Below, one piece after another: positions 9,571-16,626 of a stretch of 64,000 nucleotides of DNA. The DNA is from Salinibaculum rarum. Its GTDB lineage: Archaea > Halobacteriota > Halobacteria > Halobacteriales > Haloarculaceae. The stretch is from contig NZ_CP129992.1 of the NCBI RefSeq assembly GCF_030505615.1, forward strand, positions 2,666,001 through 2,730,000, read 5' to 3'. The notes beneath the pieces are model-generated. The model was not told the origin of the DNA, did no database searches, and saw nothing but the letters and a program-made list of their open reading frames with translations. Position numbers and translations under genes: made by a program. The first letter of the stretch is position 1; every line of letters begins with the position of its first letter.

Positions 9571-9620
9571 CCATTATGAGGACTCCGAAAGGCTTTTACC
9601 AATATGAGTTCTCATAATGG
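9571..9620 (+). promoter_or_regulatory. HRAMP operon promoter with a perfect 10-bp inverted-repeat operator
   Basis: CCATTATGAG (9571-9580) and CTCATAATGG (9611-9620) are perfect inverted repeats around a 30-bp spacer. A second, nested palindrome ATGAG-TT-CTCAT occupies 9604-9615. The spacer holds a purine-rich BRE-like element and a TATA-like CTTTTACC (9593-9600), which would place transcription start near 9620-9625. The likely ligand is the winged-helix regulator encoded next to it. Confidence 0.6.
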
Positions 9621-9624
9621 ATAT

Positions 9625-9697
9625 GGAGGCCCGGCCCTTCCGGGGCACCGATACTGAGAAACGCCTGGGTGCTGGAGACACCCGGGCCGGGTTCTCC
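9625..9697 (+). ncRNA. predicted structured leader RNA of the HRAMP operon
   Basis: Between the promoter and the first ATG (9700) the RNA can fold into a compact three-way structure. Outer stem: GGAG (9625-9628) with CTCC (9694-9697), continued by CCCGGCCC (9630-9637) with GGGCCGGG (9684-9691). A 5-bp GGGTG/CACCC hairpin (9667-9671 with 9679-9683) stacks directly on the outer stem, and a CCGGGGC/GCCTGG helix can form in the first half. The ten bases AATGGATATG occur as direct repeats at each end (from 9616 and 9699). Most haloarchaeal mRNAs have little or no leader, so this is unusual. It may be an attenuator, a processing site or a small RNA for the effector; the sequence does not decide. 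Confidence 0.45.
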
Positions 9698-9699
9698 CA

Positions 9700-10200
9700 A
9701 TGGATATGAGCGAACCCATGAAAGATTCAACACTACCAAATCAAGAAGTTGTCGACAACGAATTAACTGAAGAACTATATCAAATTAATAATATTTCGCT
9801 CGGGGAAGGGGCCGCGACGTGTCAAGTGTGCGGCTCTTCTTTTTGTGAGGGTGATATAGTTACTGTGTACGTGTTCTGTCCGGTTGGGGAGGTGATGTTT
9901 CAGGTTGGATATGTTATTTGCGGTGATGGAAAACACGAGCCGCCGAAGGAGTTCACGCTGGGGGCGCGTGAGTTGGTGGTTGAAGGTCGTGTTGGGTGGT
10001 GTTCTGATGTGGCGACGCAGTCGTCGTGGCCGGTGTTGCTTGCGCCGGCGGTGGTAGCGGTGAGTGGGGCTTCGACGAAGTCGGTGCGGAAGGTGCCGAG
10101 CGGTGACGGTGTGAGTGTGTCGGTGGGTGAGGCGCGGCGTCGAGCTGACGGGGCGGATGGTGACGTGGTTCGCGGGTTGTTCTGGGGTGAGCAGCGATGA
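9700..10200 (+). CDS. zinc-finger protein, first gene of the HRAMP operon
   Basis: A 166-residue protein. Residues ~45-85 hold a C-x2-C (CQVCGSSFCEGD) followed by a strand pair and a further cysteine with a nearby histidine (VICGDGKHEPP), consistent with one zinc site. After residue ~100 the chain is low in recognisable features. The stop codon overlaps the next start (ATGA), so it is translated with the Cas7-like gene. Csf1 of type IV CRISPR systems is also a small protein with zinc fingers, so a diverged Csf1-like subunit is possible, but similarity beyond the cysteines is not evident. Two ATG codons (9700, 9706) can serve as start. Confidence 0.6.
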   Translation: MDMSEPMKDSTLPNQEVVDNELTEELYQINNISLGEGAATCQVCGSSFCEGDIVTVYVFCPVGEVMFQVGYVICGDGKHEPPKEFTLGARELVVEGRVGWCSDVATQSSWPVLLAPAVVAVSGASTKSVRKVPSGDGVSVSVGEARRRADGADGDVVRGLFWGEQR

Positions 10201-11147
10201 CGTCGGGGTTCGTGGATTCTCACCTTGACATTGAACTGGACGTGCCGCGGTCGGTGGAGGAAATGCTGTTTCCGGACGTGTATGTCGGTCTCGAAGTCGA
10301 TCTGCTGTCTCCGGGTGATGGGATCGTCACTGATCGGCATCATGCGTCGGCGGATCGGTATGAGGCGGATGATCCGATGAATCAGATTGAGGGGCAGATT
10401 TCCCCGTTCACATTGAGTGGCTGGCTGCGCCATGGCTGTGAGGAGGTTGTGCAGGTTGCGGGCGCGACGGCGTGTCATCCGGGTGAGTCGAATGCGGATT
10501 ACATGCGCGCGGAGACGTATGAGCGCGACTTGGAGTCTGGGTATCACGAGAAGGGCGCGTGCGTGGATGACCACAATGCGGGCTGCGTGATCTACGACTT
10601 GTTCGGCGGGTTCGGCGACCAGCCGGGGAAGTTGTTGCGTCGTCCGGTGTCGTTCTCGCCGATCCGGCGGCAGGTGGACGTGCTGGATGGTGAGGCGGAG
10701 GCGCACTTCAGGCAACTCTCGAATCAGGTGCGCTCGCGGAACGAGGAGGATGGCGGGCAGCCGCTCCGGCATGCCGAGCGGGACGTGCTCGGGAATGTTG
10801 AGGGGACGTGGAAGCTGACACTCCGCGAATTGAAGCCGGAGTTCGTCGGATTATTGCTGGAGGCGGTGTCGTTCCTTGATGCGCATAGTGATGAGTTCGC
10901 ATTTCAGGTCGGCGGCGCGCGGAATTTCGGCGCGGGGATTGCGGATGCGTGGCTGGTGAATCCGTTGTACACGGAGCGGGAGGTGCGGCGCGTGTTTAAT
11001 CGCGCGCAGGACGAGACGGCTGCGATGGCGGAGAAGGATGAGGTGTGGCGGTCGGAATGTCGGGATGAGTTCGTGCGGGCGTTGCAGGCGCGCGTGGCGG
11101 CGCGTGATGGTGATGTGTCGATGCCTGAATCAGGTGATGAGTCGTGA
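10197..11147 (+). CDS. Cas7-like RAMP protein of the HRAMP system
   Basis: A 316-residue protein with RAMP features. An early strand LGLEVDLLSPG-like segment (GLEVDLLSPGDGIV, residues ~32-45) leads to QISPFTLSGWLRHGCEEV (residues ~67-84), the position of the conserved G-x-x-x-x-P-x-S-S-x-x-G-x-x-R loop of Cas7 proteins. A glycine-rich loop GGARNFGAG lies at residues ~239-247. Cas7 proteins form the backbone that binds guide RNA in class 1 effectors. The gene overlaps both neighbours by 4 bp (ATGA and GTGA). Order and content match the published HRAMP loci of Halobacteria (Cas5- and Cas7-like proteins, one conserved unknown protein and variable nucleases, without an array). RNA binding is inferred. 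Confidence 0.82.
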   Translation: MTSGFVDSHLDIELDVPRSVEEMLFPDVYVGLEVDLLSPGDGIVTDRHHASADRYEADDPMNQIEGQISPFTLSGWLRHGCEEVVQVAGATACHPGESNADYMRAETYERDLESGYHEKGACVDDHNAGCVIYDLFGGFGDQPGKLLRRPVSFSPIRRQVDVLDGEAEAHFRQLSNQVRSRNEEDGGQPLRHAERDVLGNVEGTWKLTLRELKPEFVGLLLEAVSFLDAHSDEFAFQVGGARNFGAGIADAWLVNPLYTEREVRRVFNRAQDETAAMAEKDEVWRSECRDEFVRALQARVAARDGDVSMPESGDES

Positions 11148-11929
11148 CGGCAGCAGCTGAGGGGGATGGTGAGACGGAGGCGCCGGCGATGGTGGCGGTG
11201 TATCGGCATGATGTGCACAAGTTGCGTGGGCGGTCGCATAGCAGTGCGGCGGAGACTGTTGCCGGTGAGCGAGTGAATGAGCCGGTGCCTCGCGGAGCGG
11301 ATCGGGATGCGGCGTTGTTGAGTCGGCCGCGCGGCGATCCGGAGCAGACGCTCCCGGCGCACGAATCGCCATTCCGGCTGTCACTTCTGTCCGGGGAGGT
11401 CGTGACCGAGGAGATGAGCGTGGACGCGTTCCGCGATGCCGTTGAGGACTTAGTGGCGATCGAGGATGCGGAGGCGGCGCATGCGGCGTGGCTTGGGTCG
11501 GATGCGGCGGCGGTGTTCAATGAGGCGATGTACTACCCGTACACGTCGTTGAAGTACCATGTGTTGTTGGCGGCGGCGTTGTTGTCGAATTACCGTCGCG
11601 GAGCGGCGTTCGACGAGCTGTCTCTGGTCGTTGATGACTCGGATGCCGCGGTGACACCACACCGGACGATCCTGGAAGCGGGGCCGGTGTCGTTGCGGGT
11701 GACGGCTGACCCTGGTGGTCGGCCGGCGGCGACGTTGGGGTCGGTGCCGGCACGGTCGTTCGCTGATGTGTGGTCGCGGTTGCCGGAACTCCCGATCGGT
11801 GTGGACGGGCAGCGGCTGTGGCGCGTGTTGGATGCGCAGCTGCGGCGCGTACGGTCGTGGTCGGCGGCGTTGCAACTCATTGAGGATTACGTCGACGCGA
11901 TGAATGGAGCCGGCGGTGATGCGCTGTGA
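11144..11929 (+). CDS. conserved HRAMP-associated protein of unknown function
   Basis: A 261-residue protein with a GTG start overlapping the Cas7-like stop. No known domain is visible. The N-terminal ~85 residues are polar and begin with VAVYRHDVHKLRGRSHSS; a middle helical stretch (residues ~95-150) contains FNEAMYYPYTSLKYHVLLAAALL; the C-terminal helices include RLWRVLDAQLRRVRSWSAALQL. HRAMP loci are reported to contain one uncharacterised conserved protein between the two RAMP genes, and this is the obvious candidate. By position it may replace the large or small subunit of a class 1 effector, but nothing in the sequence proves this. Confidence 0.72.
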   Translation: MTAAAEGDGETEAPAMVAVYRHDVHKLRGRSHSSAAETVAGERVNEPVPRGADRDAALLSRPRGDPEQTLPAHESPFRLSLLSGEVVTEEMSVDAFRDAVEDLVAIEDAEAAHAAWLGSDAAAVFNEAMYYPYTSLKYHVLLAAALLSNYRRGAAFDELSLVVDDSDAAVTPHRTILEAGPVSLRVTADPGGRPAATLGSVPARSFADVWSRLPELPIGVDGQRLWRVLDAQLRRVRSWSAALQLIEDYVDAMNGAGGDAL

Positions 11930-11975
11930 CGAGTGCTGTCAATTTTTGGAGTGGAAACGGAGGGGTGTGGTATCG

Positions 11976-13046
11976 ATGACCATGATTCAGCAGGTGTTGT
12001 TCGAGATGGAGGCGCCGTACTTTGGGCATCCGTATTTCGTGACGGGACACGCGTTGTTCAATGCGATTGCTCGACGGGTTGCCGACGACGCGGTCCGGAA
12101 GCAGTTGCAGGTGAGTCATGGCGTGTTCGTGCCGGGGGAGTACGGTGAGTACCCGTCGGCGCACTCGGAGGAGGGGTACGCGGGGAAGCTCGGGCAGTCG
12201 TTGCCGCCGGTCGAAGCGTACGCTGATTTGTTCGTGTTCCGGGATGCGGCGCAGCGGTGGTTGTTGGAGTCACGACCACGGGATGCGCATAACGTGTTGG
12301 ATGTCCAGGAGTACGGTGACCGGCAGGTGTTCGCTGATTCGTGTTGGTTTGGGAAGCCGGCGGGGCAGCGGAATCGGCGCCGGTCGGTGCAGTGGTACGT
12401 GCACGCGTACTTGCATGACGGCGGCGCCGACGATGTCGTCCCGCTGGCCGAGGACGTGCTGGATGGGGTGCGGGTCGGCGGAGGGCGGAATTACGGGTTC
12501 GGTGAGTTGTCAGTGGCGGATTCGCAGACGGTGACGCTCGAGGACCTCGATTACTCGCGGCTCGCTGACGTGGATGGCTACGAGCTGGAGGTGGTGTCGC
12601 CGTACGTGATGAGGACGGAGCATCCGAGCGCGGATGATCAGGATGTGCCGTGGTGGTGGGGCGCGTCGCGGTCAGACTTACGGTGGCGGGAAACGCGGCT
12701 CGTCGACGGCGAGGAGGAGTACGCGCTTGGGGTGGTGGATCACGGGCAGTGCGTCGCGTACACTGGCGGTGACCCGGTGGAGACGGCGGTGAACGGCGTG
12801 TTGCGCGTCGGGTCGCACTCGCGGTTCGGGTTCGGCGAACTCCGGGTACGGCCTGCTGCCGCGGATCGCGTCGGGGAGAGGGTCACTGTGAGTGCTGATG
12901 GTGGCACTGCGCGTGACGTCGGGGAGCGCGTCACTGCGAGTGGTGGTGACCGAAGTGCGCGTGACGTGGACGGGTGCGTCACTGTGAGTGATGACGACCG
13001 AAGTGCGCGTGACGAGGCAGGCGCCGGAGGTGACGTGGAGCGATGA
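11976..13046 (+). CDS. Cas5-like RAMP protein of the HRAMP system, with C-terminal 16-residue repeats
   Basis: I place the start at the ATG at 11976, because GGAGG lies ~13 bases upstream and the first RAMP strand (VLFEMEAPYFG) follows at once; in-frame ATGs at 11904 and 11919 would add 24 or 19 residues with a C-x2-C-C sequence. The 356-residue product has two glycine-rich RAMP loops, VGGGRNYGFGEL (residues ~168-179) and VGSHSRFGFGEL (~278-289), and a WFGKPAGQRNRRR basic patch that could touch RNA. The last ~55 residues are three tandem 16-residue repeats. Cas5 proteins hold the 5' handle of guide RNA in class 1 effectors. The stop overlaps the exonuclease start by 4 bp. Confidence 0.8.
   Translation: MTMIQQVLFEMEAPYFGHPYFVTGHALFNAIARRVADDAVRKQLQVSHGVFVPGEYGEYPSAHSEEGYAGKLGQSLPPVEAYADLFVFRDAAQRWLLESRPRDAHNVLDVQEYGDRQVFADSCWFGKPAGQRNRRRSVQWYVHAYLHDGGADDVVPLAEDVLDGVRVGGGRNYGFGELSVADSQTVTLEDLDYSRLADVDGYELEVVSPYVMRTEHPSADDQDVPWWWGASRSDLRWRETRLVDGEEEYALGVVDHGQCVAYTGGDPVETAVNGVLRVGSHSRFGFGELRVRPAAADRVGERVTVSADGGTARDVGERVTASGGDRSARDVDGCVTVSDDDRSARDEAGAGGDVER
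12870..13013 (+). repeat. three tandem 48-bp repeats inside the Cas5-like gene
   Basis: Three in-frame copies (12870-12917, 12918-12965, 12966-13013) encode VGERVTVSADGGTARD, VGERVTASGGDRSARD and VDGCVTVSDDDRSARD. The unit keeps the reading frame, so copy number can change without breaking the gene. The encoded tail is charged and probably disordered. Confidence 0.9.
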
Positions 13047-13711
13047 CGGACCCGCTTGAGCAGGTCGCGTTCGACATTGAGACGACGGGGTTCGACGCGG
13101 CTGATACGGTGACGGTCGTCGGGTTCGCGGTGCCGATGGGGGTGCGCGTGTTCGTGCAGACTGGCGGGCGCTCAGCGGTCGATGTCGAGGGGGTAGTGGA
13201 AGAGGCGACGGAGACGTTGGTGAAGGTTTCGACGCACGCGTCTGAGCTGGAGATGTTGACAGCAGTAGCTGGGTTCGTGGAGGAACGGTTGTGTGATGCG
13301 GATGTCTTGTTGGTCGCGTATAATGGTGAGCGGTGGAATGGCGGGTTCGATTTACCGTTCCTCCGAACGCGATTCGCGCAGTTGGACGTTGCGTGGCCGT
13401 TCGTGGAGGTGCCGTACGCCGACGTGATGCCGCTCGTTAGTGATCGGTTCAACACGACGGTGAACGGTGACGAGCACGGCGATCTCGCGGCCGCGTACGA
13501 CGTGTTGTGTGACGGCGCGTATGGCGACTTGGATCCGTTCGCAGAGAGTGCAGAAGCCGTTGCAGCGTTCGAAGAGGGCCGTTTCACCGACCTCGCGTTG
13601 CATAACGTCGCGGACGTGTTGCGGACGCGGGCACTCGGGCGCGTTGCAGAGCGGTACTGCGGCAAATCCGAATTTCAAGTGAAATCATTGACGCCGACGA
13701 GGTCGATGTGA
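13043..13711 (+). CDS. DnaQ/YprB-like 3'-5' exonuclease (DEDD), last gene of the HRAMP operon
   Basis: A 222-residue RNase H-like nuclease. The four acidic positions of the DEDD group are visible: D and E in FDIETTGFD (residues ~10-18), D in YNGERWNGGFDLPFLRTR (~92-109, the Exo II motif), and D in LHNVADVLRT (~183-192, Exo III; histidine takes the place of the tyrosine in the Y-N-x-x-D form). The ATG overlaps the Cas5-like stop (ATGA), so it is made together with the effector proteins. HRAMP loci lack Cas3 or Cas10 and are proposed to use alternative nucleases; this one is the natural candidate here. The substrate, DNA or RNA, cannot be told from sequence. Confidence 0.8.
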   Translation: MTDPLEQVAFDIETTGFDAADTVTVVGFAVPMGVRVFVQTGGRSAVDVEGVVEEATETLVKVSTHASELEMLTAVAGFVEERLCDADVLLVAYNGERWNGGFDLPFLRTRFAQLDVAWPFVEVPYADVMPLVSDRFNTTVNGDEHGDLAAAYDVLCDGAYGDLDPFAESAEAVAAFEEGRFTDLALHNVADVLRTRALGRVAERYCGKSEFQVKSLTPTRSM

Positions 13712-13897
13712 TATGTTCGGGGAGCAGGCTGCGCGTGTCATGGGGAGGGCTCGTGTCTGGGATTGGGTGGTGCCGCCGGATCCGCGGTGAGTCTCCCCCG
13801 GTGCCTGCGCAGGACTCACGGACGCGGATTGAAGCGATACTCCAGGCTTCTGCGCGCGGTAGAGTGCTGAACAATTGACCAAGCCACCACACGACGA

Positions 13898-14962
13898 ATG
13901 TCACAGACAGAATCACGAAGTCACGACGACGCAAGCGGTATCGATGAGGCGAGTAACGAGGCCCGGTCGGAGCAGCGAAGCCCGCATGAGTGCCACGAGA
14001 CGGTCGATCCGGAGACGCGCCGAGAGGTGCTCAGCGAATACGAGCATCGGTGCCAGTCGTGCGGGCGACGCGACCCAGAGCAGGGCGGGTTGGCGACGCT
14101 GCACGTCCACCACATTGAGCGCGACCCGGACGGGATGGATGAGCACGATTTGGAGAATTTAACGCTGCTGTGCCGGTCGTGTCACAGTTGGTTGCACCAG
14201 CAGTCTACGCCGGAGGATTCGCCCGTTGAGATCACGGAGGAAGACCAGAGTGTGCTGCTCCCGCAGGACATCGAGATCCTGCGGTACCTGGCAGAGCAGG
14301 GGCCGACCCGGACGGGCGACATCGTTTCGGGAGTCTCGACGGATCTGTCCGTGTCGGCGGTCCGCGAACGGTTGTGGGTCTTGATGGGGTTGGACAATCT
14401 CGTCGAGACGCGCGACAAGCAGATCGTCGATAAAGACGTCGAGACTGGGGAGTGGGGCCTCACCGAGCACATCGAGAATTCGGCGCGCGGGCACATCCCG
14501 GACGACCCGCAGTTGCTGTTGCAGCGGATGGAGGACGAGCAGGTCCGCCAGGCGCTTGAACGCGGGTGTGATCGCAGTAACGTCATTGAGGTGCTTGGTG
14601 TGTCGCGCCGCACGACGTTCCACAAGCACAAGCGCGCGTGTGCATACGCCTTCCCGCTGGATGCGTTCAGTCGCGGTGGCCGGCCAGCTGACAGCGCACG
14701 GTCGGCCACGTCGGCTGTCACGAGTGACACTGCTGAGGGGGGCAGTGATGAGCAGCAGCGACTCGATGCGGTGGCCGAACAGTCCGCGGAGTCGGCGGAG
14801 CGGGCGGGACCTGGAGAGGCTCCCGAGTCGGGCTCGGATGCTCACGCTGGTGATGAACAGCAAGCACCGGGCGGGCATGGTGAGCGTGATGCGAACAAGG
14901 AGGTGCATGCTCGGTTGCAACGAGCGATTGACGCGCTTCAGGAGGTCGATAACGCGCTGTGA
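13898..14962 (+). CDS. HNH endonuclease with winged-helix and HTH-like C-terminal regions
   Basis: A 354-residue protein. A complete HNH domain lies at residues ~40-97: CQSCGRRD (first CxxC), HVHHIERDPDG (catalytic H-H), LENLTLLCRSCHSWLH (asparagine and second CxxC). A winged helix follows (DIEILRYLAEQGPTRTGDIVSG onwards, residues ~128-190), then a possible second HTH (DRSNVIEVLGVSRRTTFHKHK, ~225-245), and a low-complexity acidic tail. It lies 186 bp after the exonuclease gene on the same strand and may be cotranscribed with HRAMP, or be independent. HNH nucleases are among those reported next to HRAMP genes. The DNA-binding modules suggest sequence-specific binding or self-regulation. Confidence 0.78.
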   Translation: MSQTESRSHDDASGIDEASNEARSEQRSPHECHETVDPETRREVLSEYEHRCQSCGRRDPEQGGLATLHVHHIERDPDGMDEHDLENLTLLCRSCHSWLHQQSTPEDSPVEITEEDQSVLLPQDIEILRYLAEQGPTRTGDIVSGVSTDLSVSAVRERLWVLMGLDNLVETRDKQIVDKDVETGEWGLTEHIENSARGHIPDDPQLLLQRMEDEQVRQALERGCDRSNVIEVLGVSRRTTFHKHKRACAYAFPLDAFSRGGRPADSARSATSAVTSDTAEGGSDEQQRLDAVAEQSAESAERAGPGEAPESGSDAHAGDEQQAPGGHGERDANKEVHARLQRAIDALQEVDNAL

Positions 14963-15041
14963 GTGGGAGTCTGTCTGATTTCGTTCAGTACTCCTCCCTG
15001 CAAGGGACAGGACATGGCTGACCGGGGGTCAATGATAGTTT

Positions 15042-15587
15042 CTACAGACGAGATTCCATGTGTTCGATGGCGGTCCAGATGTCGAGAATGCGGATACGGC
15101 CTTCGTAGTGTGTATTCTCGATCACACCAGTAATCGCTTTCTCGGCGTTCCGGTCATCCATGAGAACCCCGATGGAGTCGTGCGATGTTGAGCCGAGGAG
15201 CATCACCGCAACCGCAGGGAGTTCCGAATCCGTCTTTCGCAACTCGTCCGGGTCTACCTGCTCGAACGTGGCCAGCCGCTCGTGCACTTGATCCATTACC
15301 TCGCCAGCACGCGGTCCGTCGTGGACGCGGACACCAGGCTGGACCTCATCTGCAAGCGTGATCCAGTCTGTCGTGTCCGCTCGGTCAACCCAATCGACGC
15401 TGATGTAACCGTGTTGCTCAGTGAGTTCTTCGACGACACCACGGCTCAAGTACAGCTCTATGCCTTCCGTTTTGACGTACTGCATGAACGTCTGGTACGG
15501 GTCACTGTCTGTCCCACCGAGTGTTCTGAGGAAACTCGTATCGAGGATGAGCGCGGTTGGGAATGGCGATGGATGGGGCTCACTCAT
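15042..15587 (-). CDS. PIN-domain toxin-like protein
   Basis: A 181-residue PIN protein: ALILDTSFLRTLGG (D at residue ~16, first catalytic Asp), SRGVVEELTEQHG (E at ~54), SELPAVAVMLLG, and GVLMDDRNAEKAI (D-D at ~143). These are the four acidic positions of PIN ribonucleases. Its start overlaps the end of the upstream winged-helix gene by 8 bp, so the two form one unit, as in haloarchaeal PIN/HTH toxin-antitoxin-like pairs. Toxicity has not been shown; the call rests on fold and gene order. Confidence 0.72.
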   Translation of the reverse strand: MSEPHPSPFPTALILDTSFLRTLGGTDSDPYQTFMQYVKTEGIELYLSRGVVEELTEQHGYISVDWVDRADTTDWITLADEVQPGVRVHDGPRAGEVMDQVHERLATFEQVDPDELRKTDSELPAVAVMLLGSTSHDSIGVLMDDRNAEKAITGVIENTHYEGRIRILDIWTAIEHMESRL

Positions 15588-16209
15588 CGCTGCGCTGGTA
15601 TGGGGCTTGGTCGAGCGCTCGGTCGTGGATGTCTACATCGAACGTGACGTCGTCGAGCGTCGGATCGTGGGGTCCCACAACGGCGATAATCCGTTCGATT
15701 GCCTGCGTGACTGCGATTCCCTCGACAGCAGGAACGTCGAGGATGTCCGCAGCACCGCGCCGCGTTGTGTTCCCCGTTAAGTACTCTATTGTCGCCGTGA
15801 CAGCGGGTGCGAGTGCTGCCTTGCCGTGGCGGTCAACGAACAGTTCGAGATCGTCATCAACACTGGTGGCCCCATAGACAGCAATGATGACGGGACCGAA
15901 CTCGACTGTCGTTTCACCCGTCCAGTTGCCGCTTACAGGGTCAGCACGCCAGAGTGCTGAGCCGTTTTCGTACTCGTCGAGTTCCGTTGCGACGCCTAAC
16001 TCGGCCAGCGCGTTGGCGTACTTATACGCGGTGCTTTTCGAGAACCCTTGCCGGTCACGAGCAGCGGTAACCGTCGTCGGAGAATGAATCAGGAGATCTG
16101 TGTAGAACCGCGCGAGCTCAGGCGTGTCGAGCAGTTGTTGGAACACGAAGAACTGGCGGGCTGACTGCCCGGTATCCGGCGGGTTGGTGGGTGGTGACGC
16201 GTCCGACAT
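15580..16209 (-). CDS. winged-helix regulator, putative antitoxin of the PIN pair
   Basis: A 209-residue protein with a helix-turn-helix at residues ~45-78 (TVTAARDRQGFSKSTAYKYANALAELGV). The C-terminal ~110 residues form an unrecognised acidic domain that could bind the PIN partner. It looks like a haloarchaeal family of HTH proteins always seen with PIN genes (I recall it as DUF7437, not verified). A perfect inverted repeat overlaps its start codon, which suggests that it represses its own operon. Confidence 0.68.
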   Translation of the reverse strand: MSDASPPTNPPDTGQSARQFFVFQQLLDTPELARFYTDLLIHSPTTVTAARDRQGFSKSTAYKYANALAELGVATELDEYENGSALWRADPVSGNWTGETTVEFGPVIIAVYGATSVDDDLELFVDRHGKAALAPAVTATIEYLTGNTTRRGAADILDVPAVEGIAVTQAIERIIAVVGPHDPTLDDVTFDVDIHDRALDQAPYQRSDE

Positions 16210-16231
16210 AGTCTATAATACACAAACTATG
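16207..16231 (-). promoter_or_regulatory. palindromic operator at the PIN/HTH operon start
   Basis: CATAGT (16207-16212) and ACTATG (16226-16231) are perfect inverted repeats separated by 13 bp that include a TATA-like TATAATA. The left arm contains the start codon of the HTH gene, so binding would block initiation. Likely autoregulation. Confidence 0.5.
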
Positions 16232-16626
16232 AACTAAAGCCTTCGGGGTCAAATCAGTCTCCGTTCGATACAGGAGGGTCACATACCACGACGAGCGTGG
16301 ACTTCTCTGGAATCGATCAGAATACCGGTGAAACGTGCAGAGGATGGATTCAGCAAGAGATCCAAGTTTAACTGTATGCAATTGATTCGATAGGGACTGT
16401 GAGAAGAGAGAGTGTTTCCGATACCGTCTCTCGGCTAGTTCGTCGGCCAGAGGCAACCGTTATCCGTCTACTGGCTCATATTAAGCATGATACTGCACCC
16501 GCCCTATGATCCATCCGAGATGGAGGCCCTTGCCACGGTTTCGTCCTACCCTTGACAGTCTTCGTCAAGTGGCACAAGACGGCTTAACCCAGCCTGTAAG
16601 GATCCTCCATCTTCCAGCGAGTAACT
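16232..16626. other. intergenic region without a supported gene
   Basis: About 395 bp between divergent promoters. The minus-strand reading MPLADELAERRYRKHS (start at 16456) could be a scrap of an old gene but matches nothing I recognise. No repeat or RNA gene is visible. Confidence 0.4.

Noticed and set aside
9900..10772. Long open frame opposite the HRAMP zinc-finger and Cas7-like genes
   Set aside because: Arginine/histidine/proline-rich translation typical of the antisense of GC-rich genes; the plus strand has overlapping starts and stops and acidic proteins.
12864..13013. Tandem repeats in the Cas5-like gene as a CRISPR-like array
   Set aside because: Units are in frame, directly adjacent without spacers and encode a regular protein repeat.
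16118..16456. Open frame running upstream of the HTH antitoxin gene
   Set aside because: It overlaps the 5' part of the antitoxin gene in another frame and the palindromic operator; composition is basic.
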